64,000 nucleotides of DNA from Allobosea sp. CS1GBMeth4 (GTDB lineage: Bacteria > Pseudomonadota > Alphaproteobacteria > Rhizobiales > Beijerinckiaceae). Below, piece after piece: positions 35,494-44,208 of this stretch (within the stretch, counting starts at the first letter, position 1; each line of letters opens with the position of its first letter). Below the pieces are notes generated by a model. The model saw nothing but the letters and a program-made list of their open reading frames with translations, was not told the origin of the DNA and searched no databases. The translations under genes were made by a program, and so were the position numbers. The stretch lies in the NCBI RefSeq assembly GCF_900185715.1, contig NZ_FYAS01000006.1, positions 1-64,000 of the forward strand, written 5' to 3'.

Positions 35494-36738
35494 CTACCGA
35501 TCCGCCCGGGCCACCACGGTGTGCAGCAGCACGTTGAGGCCGGGCTCGAGATCGTCGGGTGTGCACAGTTCCTGGTTGTTGTGGGTGATGCCGTCCTTGC
35601 ACGGTGCGAAGATCATCGTCGCCGGCGCATGCCGGGCGACGAAATAGGCGTCGTGCCCGGCCTGGCTCAGGATGTCGCGCGTGCGGTAGCCGAGGGCCTG
35701 TGAGGTGGCGCGGACCTGCCCGATCAGCTCCTCGGCGAACATATTGCCGCCCCAGCTCCAGACATCGAGGATCTCGGCCGTGCAGCCGGCCCGCGCCGCC
35801 GCCTCCTGCACCGCGCGGCGCACCCGCTCGGCCATGACCGCGGCCGTTTCCGGGTCGGCATGGCGGACATCGCAGGTCGCCTGCGCCCAGTCGGAGAGGA
35901 TGCCGGGCTTGTTCGGCCAAGCCACCAGGCGTGAGGCGGTCGCCTTGCCGCCGCTGCCGGCGTGCTCCCAGCCGAGATCGTCGACCGCGGTCAGCAGGCG
36001 CGCCGCGGCGACGAGCGCGTTCCGGCGGCGCTCCATCGGCCAGGGGCCGGTATGGGCGGTCTCGCCGCGGAACTCGACCAGCATGCCGGTGCTGGAAAAC
36101 CCGCCGGTGACCACGCCGACCTGCATGCCCTCGCGGTCGAGGATCGGCCCCTGCTCGATATGGAATTCGACATAGGCGTCGAACGGATGCGGCGCCGTCG
36201 CCATCGTGCCGCGATAGCCGATCCGGTCGAGCTCCTCGCCGATCGTCCTGCCGTCGTCGTCGCGGCGCGCCAGCGCCCAGTCGAGCGCATAGGCGCCGAT
36301 GAAGCAGCCCGAGCCGACCATGGGCGGCGAGAAGCGCCCGCCCTCCTCATTGGTCCAGTCGACGATCTCCAGCGGCCTCCTGGTGCGGTGGCCGAGCTGG
36401 TCGAGCGTGCGGCAGACCTCCAGCGCGCCGAGGACGCCGGCGATGCCGTCGAACCGGCCGCCATTCACCTGCGTGTCGAGATGGCTGCCCATCACCACCG
36501 GCGGCAGGCTGTCGTCCTGCCCGGCCCGGCGCGCGAAGATGTTGCCGATCCCGTCGATGCGCACGCTCATCCCAGCCTGCCGGCACCACGCGACGAAGAG
36601 ATCGCGCACCGCTCTGTCGGCGTCGCCGAGCGCCAGCCGCGACAGCCCGCCCGGCCGGCCGACGCCGATTTCGGCCGAGCGCTCGATCGTCGTCCAGAAG
36701 CGCCCGATATCGATGCGCGCGGTCGCTGGCAGGCCCAT
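35494..36738 (-). CDS. M20-family hydantoinase/carbamoylase-type amidase
   Basis: 414 residues of the Zn-dependent M20 N-carbamoyl-L-amino-acid hydrolase/beta-ureidopropionase/allantoate amidohydrolase family. Metal ligands and catalytic residues appear in GSHLDTQVNGGRFDG, DWTNEEGGRF, EFHIEQGP and SQAGHDAYF; the dimerisation domain lies at about 210-325. These enzymes hydrolyse carbamoyl or related linear amides. GGAGG precedes ATG 36738. It is divergent from marR and shares the spacer containing operator 37026, so it may be part of the nicotinate regulon, although no carbamoyl intermediate is known in that pathway. Substrate unknown. Confidence 0.88.
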   Translation of the reverse strand: MGLPATARIDIGRFWTTIERSAEIGVGRPGGLSRLALGDADRAVRDLFVAWCRQAGMSVRIDGIGNIFARRAGQDDSLPPVVMGSHLDTQVNGGRFDGIAGVLGALEVCRTLDQLGHRTRRPLEIVDWTNEEGGRFSPPMVGSGCFIGAYALDWALARRDDDGRTIGEELDRIGYRGTMATAPHPFDAYVEFHIEQGPILDREGMQVGVVTGGFSSTGMLVEFRGETAHTGPWPMERRRNALVAAARLLTAVDDLGWEHAGSGGKATASRLVAWPNKPGILSDWAQATCDVRHADPETAAVMAERVRRAVQEAAARAGCTAEILDVWSWGGNMFAEELIGQVRATSQALGYRTRDILSQAGHDAYFVARHAPATMIFAPCKDGITHNNQELCTPDDLEPGLNVLLHTVVARADR

Positions 36739-37052
36739 GGATTCCTCCGGTTGCGCGGCGCGGTGCCGCTTCGCGGGATGACAATCGAGGGGCCGGCCGG
36801 GCCCTGGCAAATCGATATTGGTGATGGATCCGCCCGCTCCCGGCGGAGGGCGGCAGCGCGGGTTCCGCCATGCCGCAGCCGGACTCGACCGGCGAGACGC
36901 TGCGTCGGCTGACGCGGGATCTGCAGGAAATCGTCCGGATCCGGAGAACGCGACCGATTCCGACGGCATTGACCCTGCTCGGCGCGAAAACCGCTGTCGC
37001 TTCCTCGCGGCATGCTCTACGAATATCGTTCGTATACGAACGAGGATCAGCA
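36739..37052. other. Divergent spacer between the carbamoylase and marR genes
   Basis: This 314-bp region carries promoters for both genes and the 18-bp operator at 37026-37043. No other palindrome or small gene is recognised in it. Confidence 0.5.
37026..37043. promoter_or_regulatory. MarR-type operator 1 (upstream of marR)
   Basis: TCGTTCGTATACGAACGA is a perfect 18-bp palindrome whose end touches the GAGG ribosome-binding site of marR, nine bases from its ATG. It is the best example of a motif found again at 40651, 40929, 49389 and 50858. Position indicates autorepression. Confidence 0.85.
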
Positions 37053-37508
37053 ATGCCGCGACCGAGCCGCGTGGTTGAGGCGACCGAGCCTGCCGAGGAA
37101 GCCTATGATCTCGCCGAGCAGGTCGGTTTCATCATGCGCCAGGCGGCGCAGCGCCATGTCTCGATCTTCAACGAGATCATGGGCAACGACCTGACGCCGA
37201 CGCAATGGGCGGTGCTGGCGCGGCTCTATCAGGATGGTGGCTCCTCGCAGAACCTGCTCGGCCGCCAGACGGCGATGGACGCCGCCACGATCAAGGGCGT
37301 GGTCGACCGGCTGCTCAAGCGCAAGCTGGTGCAGACCAAGCCCGACCCCGAGGATGGCCGCCGCGTCATCGTCGAGCTCACCCAGGCCGGCGCCGACTAC
37401 ACCCGCGCGCTCCTGCCCAGGGCGGCGACCGTGACCAAGGTGACGCTGGCGCCGCTCGCGACCAACCAGCGCGCCACGCTGATCGCGCTGCTCAAGCAGC
37501 TGCGTTGA
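37053..37508 (+). CDS. MarR family regulator, probable nicotinate-catabolism repressor
   Basis: 151 residues of the winged-helix MarR family: LTPTQWAVLARLYQ, then NLLGRQTAMDAATIKGVVDRLLKRKLV (helix-turn-helix) and PDPEDGRRVIVELTQAG (wing). NicR of Pseudomonas putida, a MarR protein that answers to 6-hydroxynicotinate, controls nicotinate degradation there, and the same logic fits here because five similar palindromes precede marR and the nicotinate genes. ATG 37053 is fixed by GAGGATC upstream. The ligand is inferred from context. Confidence 0.9.
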   Translation: MPRPSRVVEATEPAEEAYDLAEQVGFIMRQAAQRHVSIFNEIMGNDLTPTQWAVLARLYQDGGSSQNLLGRQTAMDAATIKGVVDRLLKRKLVQTKPDPEDGRRVIVELTQAGADYTRALLPRAATVTKVTLAPLATNQRATLIALLKQLR

Positions 37509-37515
37509 GGTCTCG

Positions 37516-37600
37516 GTCATTGCGAGCGCAGCGAAGCAATCCAGGGGCGGCAGAGCGGACCCTTCTGGCTTGCTTCGTCGCCGGCGCTCCTCGCAATGAC
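37516..37600. repeat. Palindromic repeat, GTCATTGCGAG family, copy 2
   Basis: Perfect outer arms GTCATTGCGAG and CTCGCAATGAC with inner GAAGCAATCCAG and CTTGCTTCG elements. It occupies the gap between the convergent marR and kinase/phosphorylase genes. Confidence 0.85.
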
Positions 37601-37617
37601 GGGTACCTCCGCCGCGC

Positions 37618-39774
37618 CTACCCGATCACATAGCAGTCGCAGCTCTCCGCCAGAGCCCTCGCCTCCTCGAGGTCGCCCGAGGCGCTGGCATGGATGGCGA
37701 ACAGCGGATCGCCCACCGCGACGGCATCGCCGAGATGGCGGCGCAGATCGATGCCCGCCGCCTTGTCGAACGGCGCTCCGGCCCGCCGGGCGATGCCGGC
37801 GACCGCCCAGCCGTCGATCTCCGTGACCACCCCCGACCTCGGCGCGCGCACCGTATGGACGAGCAGGCCGGGCGCGACCGGCGGCTCGCGCCGGCCCTGC
37901 GCATCGATGATCCGCTCGAAGGCGGCCCGCGCCGCGCCGGAGCGCAGCAGCTCCCGGGCCCGCTCGCGCCCGGCCGCGACCGAGCCGAGTGCCGGGTCCC
38001 AGGCGAGGATACGGCCGGCGAAGAACAGCGCCTTCTCGACCAGGTCGGCCGGCGCCTGCGGGTCGTTGTCGAGCACCCAGCCGACATCGCGGCATTCCAG
38101 CGCCGGGCCGATGCCGCGCCCGATCGGCGCCCTGCCATCGGTCGGGAAGGCCTGCACCACGAGGCCGAGCCCGGCGCCGACGGTCTCGAACAGCTGCGCG
38201 AGCTCGGCGGCCTCGGCCTCGCTCTTCAGCTTGGCGCGCGGGCCATAGGGCAGGTCGACGATGACGTGGGTCGAGCCCGCCGTCGCCTTCTTCGACAGGA
38301 TCGATGCCACCGACCAGCGGTTCGAATCGATGCCGAGCGGCCGGGTGATCGCGTTCATCACGTCGTCGACCACGGAGTGGTTCAGCCGCCCGTTCCAGGC
38401 GATCGAGCCGCGCGCGGCCTCGACGCAGGCGCGCAGCTCCTCCGGGTTCAGCTCGACGCGGGCGAGCGCCTCCATCGCATCGGCCGTGCCCGCCGCCGAG
38501 GTGATGGCGCGCGAGGAGGTCTTCGGCATCAGGAAGGCGCCGTGCGCCGCGACGATCGGCACGACGATCAGCGTGATCCGGCTGCCGGGAATGCCGCCCA
38601 TCGAGTGCTTGTCGACGACGATCCTGTCGGGCCAGCTGATCGTCGGGGCGAAGCGGGTGCGCACCCGCGCCAGCGCGACGACCTCCTCGTCGGAGAGCTT
38701 CTGCGTCGCCGCGACCAGGAAGGCCGCGACCTCGCCGTCCGGATAGCGCGCCTCGACAATGTCACGGATCAGCGTGTGGTACTGCTCCTCGCTGAGCTCG
38801 CCGCCCTGGATCTTGCGCGTCAGCGCGGCGCGGCTCTCCGGCGAGGGCGTGCGCCTGATCGTGACCTCGCTGCCTTCCGGCAGGCCGAGCTCGTCGAAGG
38901 CCTCCGCCGAGAGGCCGATCTCGTCGCCGGCGAGCAGCGCGGGCGAATCGACGACCTGCACGTCCGAGCGGATGCTGGCGCTGGAGCATGTTCCCCAAAA
39001 GTGGGAACCACTTTTGGGGTCAGACCATGCTCCGGCATTCTGAGTTGGCGCGAATTCTGCTCGTTCAGCCGATTTCGGCTGAACGGAAAGCGCGCCGACG
39101 CCCGAAATCTCGATCCGGCCCGGCCCGAGATAGTCGAAGCCGTTGACGATCTCGCCCCTGGCCGGGAGATAGGCGCAATGCGCCCGCCCGGCGAAGAGCG
39201 GCAGGCGGCGCAGCCGCATCGTGTTGGCGGCGGCCTCGACCGCGGCGACGAAGCGCTCGATTCCGATCTCGACGCTCTCGTCATTGCAGATCGTCGCCGC
39301 CCTGACCCCGTGGGGGCGTGGCTCGACCGTGCGCGACAGCCGCCTTTCGATCGCCTCGCCGCTCTCGCGCCCGCGCCCGGCGATGCGGGCGGCGAGCACG
39401 TCGGGCGGCGCGGTGACCTCGACGACGACGAAGCGCGGCAGGCGGGCGGCGAGCGCCGCGATCGTGGCGCGGGAGCCGTTGGCGATGACGTTGCGCCCGG
39501 TCTCGACCAGGCGCCTTAGCTCGGCCGGCAGGCCGTAGCGCAGGCCGTGGGCGCCCCAGGTGATCAGGAAATCGCCCTTGGCCTCGCGGGCGGCGAAGGC
39601 CTCTTCCGTCGCCGCCTCGTGATCCTCGCCGGGCGAGCCGGCCGGGCGGGTGACGACGCGCCGCGCGAAGACGTAGCGGCCGGTCGGTTCCAGCAGCTTG
39701 CGGGCGCCGTCGATCAGCGAGTCCTTGCCGGCCCCGCTCGGGCCGACGACGAGGAAGAAGGTACCGGGCCGCAT
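37618..39774 (-). CDS. Fusion of ribose-1,5-bisphosphate kinase (PhnN) and nucleoside-monophosphate phosphorylase
   Basis: 718 residues in one frame. Residues 1-186 are PhnN-like, with a P-loop GPSGAGKDS (11-19) and RRVVTRPAG; PhnN phosphorylates ribose 1,5-bisphosphate to PRPP. From about 187 the chain is a thymidine-phosphorylase-family enzyme of the archaeal AMP-phosphorylase kind, with an extra N-terminal domain and the motifs [12 protein letters not shown] and [19 protein letters not shown]; such enzymes release a base from NMP and give ribose 1,5-bisphosphate. One protein could thus turn NMP into base plus PRPP. A 34-codon palindromic repeat sits in frame at residues 231-264. It lies seven bases after nadC. 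An internal start at 39216 for a separate phosphorylase cannot be excluded. Confidence 0.82.
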   Translation of the reverse strand: MRPGTFFLVVGPSGAGKDSLIDGARKLLEPTGRYVFARRVVTRPAGSPGEDHEAATEEAFAAREAKGDFLITWGAHGLRYGLPAELRRLVETGRNVIANGSRATIAALAARLPRFVVVEVTAPPDVLAARIAGRGRESGEAIERRLSRTVEPRPHGVRAATICNDESVEIGIERFVAAVEAAANTMRLRRLPLFAGRAHCAYLPARGEIVNGFDYLGPGRIEISGVGALSVQPKSAERAEFAPTQNAGAWSDPKSGSHFWGTCSSASIRSDVQVVDSPALLAGDEIGLSAEAFDELGLPEGSEVTIRRTPSPESRAALTRKIQGGELSEEQYHTLIRDIVEARYPDGEVAAFLVAATQKLSDEEVVALARVRTRFAPTISWPDRIVVDKHSMGGIPGSRITLIVVPIVAAHGAFLMPKTSSRAITSAAGTADAMEALARVELNPEELRACVEAARGSIAWNGRLNHSVVDDVMNAITRPLGIDSNRWSVASILSKKATAGSTHVIVDLPYGPRAKLKSEAEAAELAQLFETVGAGLGLVVQAFPTDGRAPIGRGIGPALECRDVGWVLDNDPQAPADLVEKALFFAGRILAWDPALGSVAAGRERARELLRSGAARAAFERIIDAQGRREPPVAPGLLVHTVRAPRSGVVTEIDGWAVAGIARRAGAPFDKAAGIDLRRHLGDAVAVGDPLFAIHASASGDLEEARALAESCDCYVIG
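38983..39084. repeat. Palindromic repeat element inserted in frame within the phosphorylase gene
   Basis: 102 bp, exactly 34 codons. Outer arms GGAGCATG/CATGCTCC enclose the perfect 12-bp stem CCCCAAAAGTGG/CCACTTTTGGGG (38993-39019), and a second stem GTTCAGCCGA/TCGGCTGAAC ends at 39084. The first half matches the well-known dispersed rhizobial palindrome of the GGAGCATG...CATGCTCC type. The reading frame is kept. Confidence 0.85.
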
Positions 39775-39781
39775 CTCCGGC

Positions 39782-40615
39782 TCAGGCTTCGTCGAGGCCG
39801 ATATCCACCGCCGGCGCCGACTGGGTGATCTTGCTGGTCGAGATGTAGTCGACGCCGGTCCGGGCGATCGGGCCGATCGTGTCGATGGTGATGCCGCCGG
39901 AGGCCTCGACTTTGGCGCGGCCGGCGATCAGGCCGACGGCCTCGGTCATGTCGGCGACCGACATGTTGTCGAGCATGATCACGTCGGCGCCGGCCCTGGC
40001 GGCTTCCTCGACCTGGCCGAGATTGTCGCACTCGACCTCGAGCTTGGTCAGCACCGGCAGCTTCCTGCGGGCGCGCTCGACCGCGGCGGTGATGCTGCCG
40101 CAGACGGCGATGTGGTTGTCCTTGATCATCACGCCATTGTCGAGGCCGAGGCGGTGGTTGAGGCCGCCGCCGCAGCTCACCGCGTGCTTCTCCATCATCC
40201 GCAGGCCGGGCGTGGTCTTGCGGGTGTCGATCAGGCGCGCCTTCGTCCCGGCGATGGCGGCGGCGTAGCGCGCCGTTTCGTTGGCGATGCCGGAGAGGCG
40301 CTGGGCGATGTTGAGCGCGGTGCGCTCGGCGGTGAGCACGCTGCGGGCGGCGCCCTCGATCTCGATCAGGATCGCGCCCTTCTCGACCCTGTCGCCGTCC
40401 TTGACGCGCAGGGTCACCTTGAGCTCGGGATCGTAGCGCTTGAACACCCGGGCCGCGACCTCGATGCCGGCGACGATCATCGGCTCGCGGGCGTTCATCT
40501 GGAACCGGCCGGTCTCGCCGGGCTCGATCATCACCTGGACGGTGAGGTCGCAGGCGCCGATGTCCTCGATCAGCCAGTGGTCGATCAGGCGGTCCGTGGC
40601 GAAGCTGTCATACAT
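39782..40615 (-). CDS. nadC: Nicotinate-nucleotide pyrophosphorylase (quinolinate phosphoribosyltransferase)
   Basis: 277 residues, full family length. Substrate-binding residues are all visible: [41 protein letters not shown], then LEVECDN and LDNMS of the barrel. The enzyme joins quinolinate and PRPP to nicotinate mononucleotide with loss of CO2. nadA and nadB, its usual partners in NAD synthesis, are absent. Instead it heads an operon with the PRPP-forming fusion protein and has a MarR-type operator 36 bp upstream, so a catabolic or salvage role is suspected. A molybdenum-linked ModD-type homologue is less likely given the complete quinolinate site. Confidence 0.93.
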   Translation of the reverse strand: MYDSFATDRLIDHWLIEDIGACDLTVQVMIEPGETGRFQMNAREPMIVAGIEVAARVFKRYDPELKVTLRVKDGDRVEKGAILIEIEGAARSVLTAERTALNIAQRLSGIANETARYAAAIAGTKARLIDTRKTTPGLRMMEKHAVSCGGGLNHRLGLDNGVMIKDNHIAVCGSITAAVERARRKLPVLTKLEVECDNLGQVEEAARAGADVIMLDNMSVADMTEAVGLIAGRAKVEASGGITIDTIGPIARTGVDYISTSKITQSAPAVDIGLDEA

Positions 40616-40650
40616 CGAAGGCTCTCACTTCCGCCTCGGCGGTTCGAAAT

Positions 40651-40668
40651 ATGTTTGTATGCAAACAA
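40651..40668. promoter_or_regulatory. MarR-type operator 2 (upstream of nadC)
   Basis: ATGTTTGTATGCAAACAA: arms TGTTTG/CAAACA are perfect, with an asymmetric centre. It is the most divergent of the five sites and lies 36 bp upstream of the nadC start. Confidence 0.65.
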
Positions 40669-40787
40669 TAGCAGCGAGAAAATTCGGCTGTCAATGCGCC
40701 ATCGAGGCCGTGCGTGCAACCGGCAATCGCGTCATGCGCAGGTCATCTGCGGCGCGTAGAATAGCCGTCCGAAGCGGCGCTCGATAA

Positions 40788-40801
40788 TCTTGCATGCAAG
40801 A
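40788..40801. promoter_or_regulatory. Second palindrome type between nadC and the reductase gene
   Basis: TCTTGCATGCAAGA is a perfect 14-bp palindrome in the middle of the 364-bp divergent spacer. It differs from the MarR-type motif and looks more like a GntR-type operator; no gntR gene is in the window. Confidence 0.5.
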
Positions 40802-40928
40802 ATCCGTGCCCTCGCCTCGGCTCGGGCCAGCGGCGCCCGGGGGGCGGGCAGATCCGTGGCCCGGCCTCGGTCTGGCGGGCGCCGCTGCGCCTCCGCCGTC
40901 TTGACTCGGGATGGCAGGCGCGCCAGTA

Positions 40929-40946
40929 TCGTTTGTACACAAACAA
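40929..40946. promoter_or_regulatory. MarR-type operator 3 (upstream of 6-hydroxynicotinate reductase)
   Basis: TCGTTTGTACACAAACAA, arms GTTTGT/ACAAAC around AC, 33 bp before the reductase ATG. Confidence 0.75.
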
Positions 40947-40979
40947 AACGAATTGCCCGCTCCGCGGCGAGGATCAAGC

Positions 40980-42464
40980 ATGGCGCTGGACGAAGCGAGC
41001 CCGGTCGCGGACGACAAGATCCGCTGCGATGCCTGCCCGGTGATGTGCTTCATCAAGCCGGGCGCCGTCGGCGCCTGCGACCGCTACGGCAATGTCGCCG
41101 GCGAACTGGTGCGGATGGAGCCGCATATCGTGCTCGAGCGCACGCTGGCGCATGGCGGCGAGGTCGTTCCCTTCGCCGGTGCTCGCGAATGGGACGGCGA
41201 GATCGTGCATCAGCCGGGCACCTTCATCACCGCGATCGGCGCCGGCACCACCTATCCCGACTACAAGCCGGCGCCGTTCATCGTCTCGTCCGAGGTCGAC
41301 GGCGTCGACATGGTCACCGTCGTGACCGAGGGCATCTTCAGCTATTGCGGCGTCAAGGTGAAGATCGACACCGACCGCTTCCTCGGCCCCGAGCAGGCGA
41401 CGGTGCGCGTCGAGGGCGAGGCGATCGGCCACGTCACCACCGGCGAATACGGCTCCCAGATGCTCTCGCTCGGCGGCGTCCATCATCTCACCGGCGGCTC
41501 GAAGAAGGAGGGGCGCGTCACCTGCGACGCGCTGCTCCAGCTCAGCAACGGCAAGGCGGTCGAACTCGTGATCGACGGCGGCGAGACCGTGATCGTGCAG
41601 GCCGGCAAGCCGCCGATCGTCAACGGCATTCCCGAGAGCCGCATGCGCGTCGGCTGCGGCTCGGCGACGATCGGCATCTTCGCCAAGCAATGGCACGGCA
41701 AGGTCGACGAGGTCGTGGTCGTCGACGACCACATCACCGGCGTGCTCTCCGAGCACCAGGCCGGCAAGCTGCTCGGCATGCCGGCGACCGGCATCAAGCT
41801 GAAGGGCCGTCGCTCGACGCCGGGCCGCTATTTCCAGGTGGCGCAGCCCGGCACCGGCTGGGGCGGCACCAATATCAGCGACCCGCTCACGATTCTCGGG
41901 CCCTTCGACCCCAAGGTCGCCTGGCCCGGGCTGCGCCTGCTGATGGTTTCGACCACCGGCGAGCACGCCGCCTATTACGAGCTCGACGAGGCCCTCCTGC
42001 CGGTCGAGCGCGCGATGCCGCAGCCGCTGGTCGAGCCGGTCGAGCGCATCGCCGAGAATTGCGAGCCGGCGCTCTCGACCGTGCTGTTCGTCGGCGGCGC
42101 CGGCGGTTCGTTGCGCGCCGGCGTCACCGAGAACCCGGTCCGGCTGACCCGCTCGGTCAAGGACGCGCTGACCTATGTCAGCTGCGGCGGCGCGCCGGTC
42201 TATATCTGGCCGGGCGGCGGCATCACCTTCATGGTCGATGTCACGCGTCTGCCCGAGAACGCCTTCGGCTATGTGCCGACGCCGGCGCTGGTCGCGCCGC
42301 TCGAATTCACCATGACCAAAGCCGACTATGAGGCGCTCGGCGGCCATATGGACGCGATCCAGCCGCTGGCGGCGCTGAAGGGCGGCGGCCGCCTGCGCCT
42401 GCCGCAGCGCCCGGACAACCCCTGGCCGCTGGCGCCGGAGCCGCCGCGCCGCTCGCTGGGGTAG
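40980..42464 (+). CDS. hnr: 6-hydroxynicotinate reductase
   Basis: 494 residues. A cysteine cluster C16-x2-C19-x3-C23-x9-C33 at the N-terminus can hold an iron-sulfur cluster, and the body resembles Eubacterium barkeri Hnr, which reduces 6-hydroxynicotinate to 1,4,5,6-tetrahydro-6-oxonicotinate with ferredoxin electrons and contains covalently bound flavin. A segment GGSLRAGVTENPVRLTRSV (Thr383) resembles the Ser/Thr-containing loops modified by ApbE-type flavin transferases; that match is my inference. ATG 40980 follows GAGGATC. It is divergent from nadC and followed by UPF0280 and two PF06684 genes. Together with the enamidase it indicates the reductive nicotinate pathway. Confidence 0.85.
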   Translation: MALDEASPVADDKIRCDACPVMCFIKPGAVGACDRYGNVAGELVRMEPHIVLERTLAHGGEVVPFAGAREWDGEIVHQPGTFITAIGAGTTYPDYKPAPFIVSSEVDGVDMVTVVTEGIFSYCGVKVKIDTDRFLGPEQATVRVEGEAIGHVTTGEYGSQMLSLGGVHHLTGGSKKEGRVTCDALLQLSNGKAVELVIDGGETVIVQAGKPPIVNGIPESRMRVGCGSATIGIFAKQWHGKVDEVVVVDDHITGVLSEHQAGKLLGMPATGIKLKGRRSTPGRYFQVAQPGTGWGGTNISDPLTILGPFDPKVAWPGLRLLMVSTTGEHAAYYELDEALLPVERAMPQPLVEPVERIAENCEPALSTVLFVGGAGGSLRAGVTENPVRLTRSVKDALTYVSCGGAPVYIWPGGGITFMVDVTRLPENAFGYVPTPALVAPLEFTMTKADYEALGGHMDAIQPLAALKGGGRLRLPQRPDNPWPLAPEPPRRSLG

Positions 42465-42495
42465 GGCGATGTCGGTCATGCACGGAAGCTCACCC

Positions 42496-42705
42496 GTCAT
42501 TCCGGGGCAGGCCGCAGGCCTGAGCCCGGAACCCATGACCACAATCTTTCCGTCATGGTCGGGCTTGTCCCGACTATCCACGCCTTCGCTGGTCGAGTGG
42601 GGTGCTCGGGATGTGGATGCTCGCCACAAGGGCGAGCATGACGAGCTGGAACGGTGTCGTATTCATGGGTTCCGGGCTCTTCGCTGCGCGAAGCCCCGGA
42701 AAGAC
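42496..42705. repeat. Composite palindromic repeat, GTCATTCCGGGGC family, copy 2
   Basis: Arms GTCATTCCGGGGC and GCCCCGGAAAGAC at the ends, with inner GAGCCCGGAACCCATGA and ATTCATGGGTTCCGGGCTC. It fills the 276-bp gap between the reductase and the UPF0280 gene, which may therefore have its own promoter close to 42741 or be read through. Confidence 0.8.
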
Positions 42706-42740
42706 GCTACAGTTCCGCGCCTGCATGGCGAGGCCTAGCG

Positions 42741-43631
42741 ATGCGCTTCGAGGCCCCTTCCGCGCGGGTACTGCCGGATGGCCGGCGCCTGCTGTTGCAG
42801 CAGGGGCCGATCGACCTCGTCATCGAGGCCGTCGGCGAGCCGGACGCGGTCAAGGCCGCGCGTGAGGCCGCCATCCGACGCTTCGACGGCCTGCTGGCCG
42901 AGCTCTGCGGCGAGCTGCCCCTGCTGCGTAGGCCGGTCAGCCGGACGAGCCCGGTTCCGCTCGGCCAGGTCGCCCGGCGCATGCATGCGGCGGTCGGCCC
43001 CTTCGCCACCAGCGGCTTCATCACGCCGATGGCCGCCGTCGCCGGCGCGGTGGCGCAGGAGATCCTCGGCGTGATGAGCCGGGCCGCGCCGCTCCGGCGC
43101 GCCTATGTCAACAATGGCGGCGACATCGCCCTGTATCTGTCTGCCGGCGAGCAGTTCCGCATCGGGCTGATGAAACGGCCCGACCGGCCGGAATTCTTCG
43201 CCACGGCGACGATCCGGCCTGAGGACGGCGTCGCCGGCATCGCGACCTCCGGCTATCCCGGCCGCAGCTTCTCGCTCGGGATCGCCGAGGCTGTGACGGT
43301 GCTGGCGCCCACCGCCGCCATGGCCGATGCCGCCGCGACCGTGATCGCCAATGCGATCGACCTGCCCGGCCACCCGGCGGTCGAGCGCCTGCCGGCCAGC
43401 GCGATCCAGAGCGACAGCGATCTCGGCGAGCGGCTGGTCACCCGCGAGGTCGGTCCGCTGACACCGGACGAAATCGAAACCGCGCTCGCGGCCGGCCTCG
43501 CCGAGGCGGAGCGCCTGCGCGAAGCCGGCCTGATCGTCTCGGCCGCCATGCATCTCCAGGGCGTGAGCCGCGCGCTGGAGAGCCCTATGATTTTTCAAGA
43601 AAAGCCTGAGAGGAGACTGGCCCGTGCCTGA
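42741..43631 (+). CDS. UPF0280 family protein (ApbE-related)
   Basis: 296 residues of UPF0280, a family structurally related to the flavin transferase ApbE. Visible conserved parts are VGPFATSGFITPMAAVAGAVAQEIL, RRAYVNNGGDIALYL and IATSGYPGRSFSLGIAEAVTVLAP, the equivalents of ApbE's Gly-Gly-Asp and Thr-Ser-Gly blocks. Function is unproven. Placed directly after a reductase whose characterised homologue carries covalent flavin, it may be the enzyme that attaches it. ATG 42741 starts the conserved sequence. Its stop overlaps the next gene by eight bases. Confidence 0.88.
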   Translation: MRFEAPSARVLPDGRRLLLQQGPIDLVIEAVGEPDAVKAAREAAIRRFDGLLAELCGELPLLRRPVSRTSPVPLGQVARRMHAAVGPFATSGFITPMAAVAGAVAQEILGVMSRAAPLRRAYVNNGGDIALYLSAGEQFRIGLMKRPDRPEFFATATIRPEDGVAGIATSGYPGRSFSLGIAEAVTVLAPTAAMADAAATVIANAIDLPGHPAVERLPASAIQSDSDLGERLVTREVGPLTPDEIETALAAGLAEAERLREAGLIVSAAMHLQGVSRALESPMIFQEKPERRLARA

Positions 43632-44208
43632 GATCGCCGTCCGAAAATACGCCGTGACCGTGGAGGAGATCTTCCATGAGGGCGGCCCGGCCGCTTCGGT
43701 GCCGCTGAAGCGCGGCGCGGCGCTGGCCGTGATCGCCAACCCCTATGCCGGCCGTTATGTCGAGGACATCCAGGGCTTCATGGATGATCTCAAGCCCTTC
43801 GGTCTGCAGATGGCGCAGCGCCTGCTCGCGGCGATGGGCGGCGACGCCAGGGCGATCCAGGGCTACGGCAAGGGTGCCATCGTCGGCGCCGCCGGCGAGC
43901 TCGAGCACGGCGCGCTCTGGCATGTGCCGGGCGGCTACGCCATGCGCGAGCTGCTCGGCGACGCCAAGGCGATCGTGCCCTCGACCAAGAAGGTCGGCGG
44001 GCCCGGCACGCGGCTCGACATCCCCGTCACCCATGTCAACGCGTCTTACGTCCGCAGCCATTTCGACGCCTTCGAGATCGGCATCGCCGATGCGCCCAGG
44101 GCCGACGAATTGCTGCTCGCGCTGGTGATGACGACGGGCCCCCGCATCCATGCCCGCGTCGGCGGCCTCAAGGCGAGCGAGATCAAGGGCGAGGACGGCC
44201 TGCGATGA
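43624..44208 (+). CDS. PF06684 (amino acid synthesis family, DUF1185) protein, copy 1
   Basis: 194 residues from GTG 43624, overlapping the UPF0280 gene. Conserved blocks are AVIANPYAGRYVEDI, GYGKGAIVGAAGELEHGALWH, YVRSHFDAFEIGIADAPRADE and the end GGLKASEIKGEDGLR. The family name derives from an old report of an amino-acid synthesis role; the reaction is not established. The next gene is its paralogue. Translation coupling with UPF0280 and the reductase operon points to a role in handling nicotinate ring-reduction products or the reductase itself. Confidence 0.85.
   Translation: MPEIAVRKYAVTVEEIFHEGGPAASVPLKRGAALAVIANPYAGRYVEDIQGFMDDLKPFGLQMAQRLLAAMGGDARAIQGYGKGAIVGAAGELEHGALWHVPGGYAMRELLGDAKAIVPSTKKVGGPGTRLDIPVTHVNASYVRSHFDAFEIGIADAPRADELLLALVMTTGPRIHARVGGLKASEIKGEDGLR

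Noticed and set aside
37053-37508. Longer MarR start at 36870
   Set aside because: The extra residues would span the operator and ribosome-binding site; ATG 37053 has a good GAGG upstream and begins the conserved sequence.
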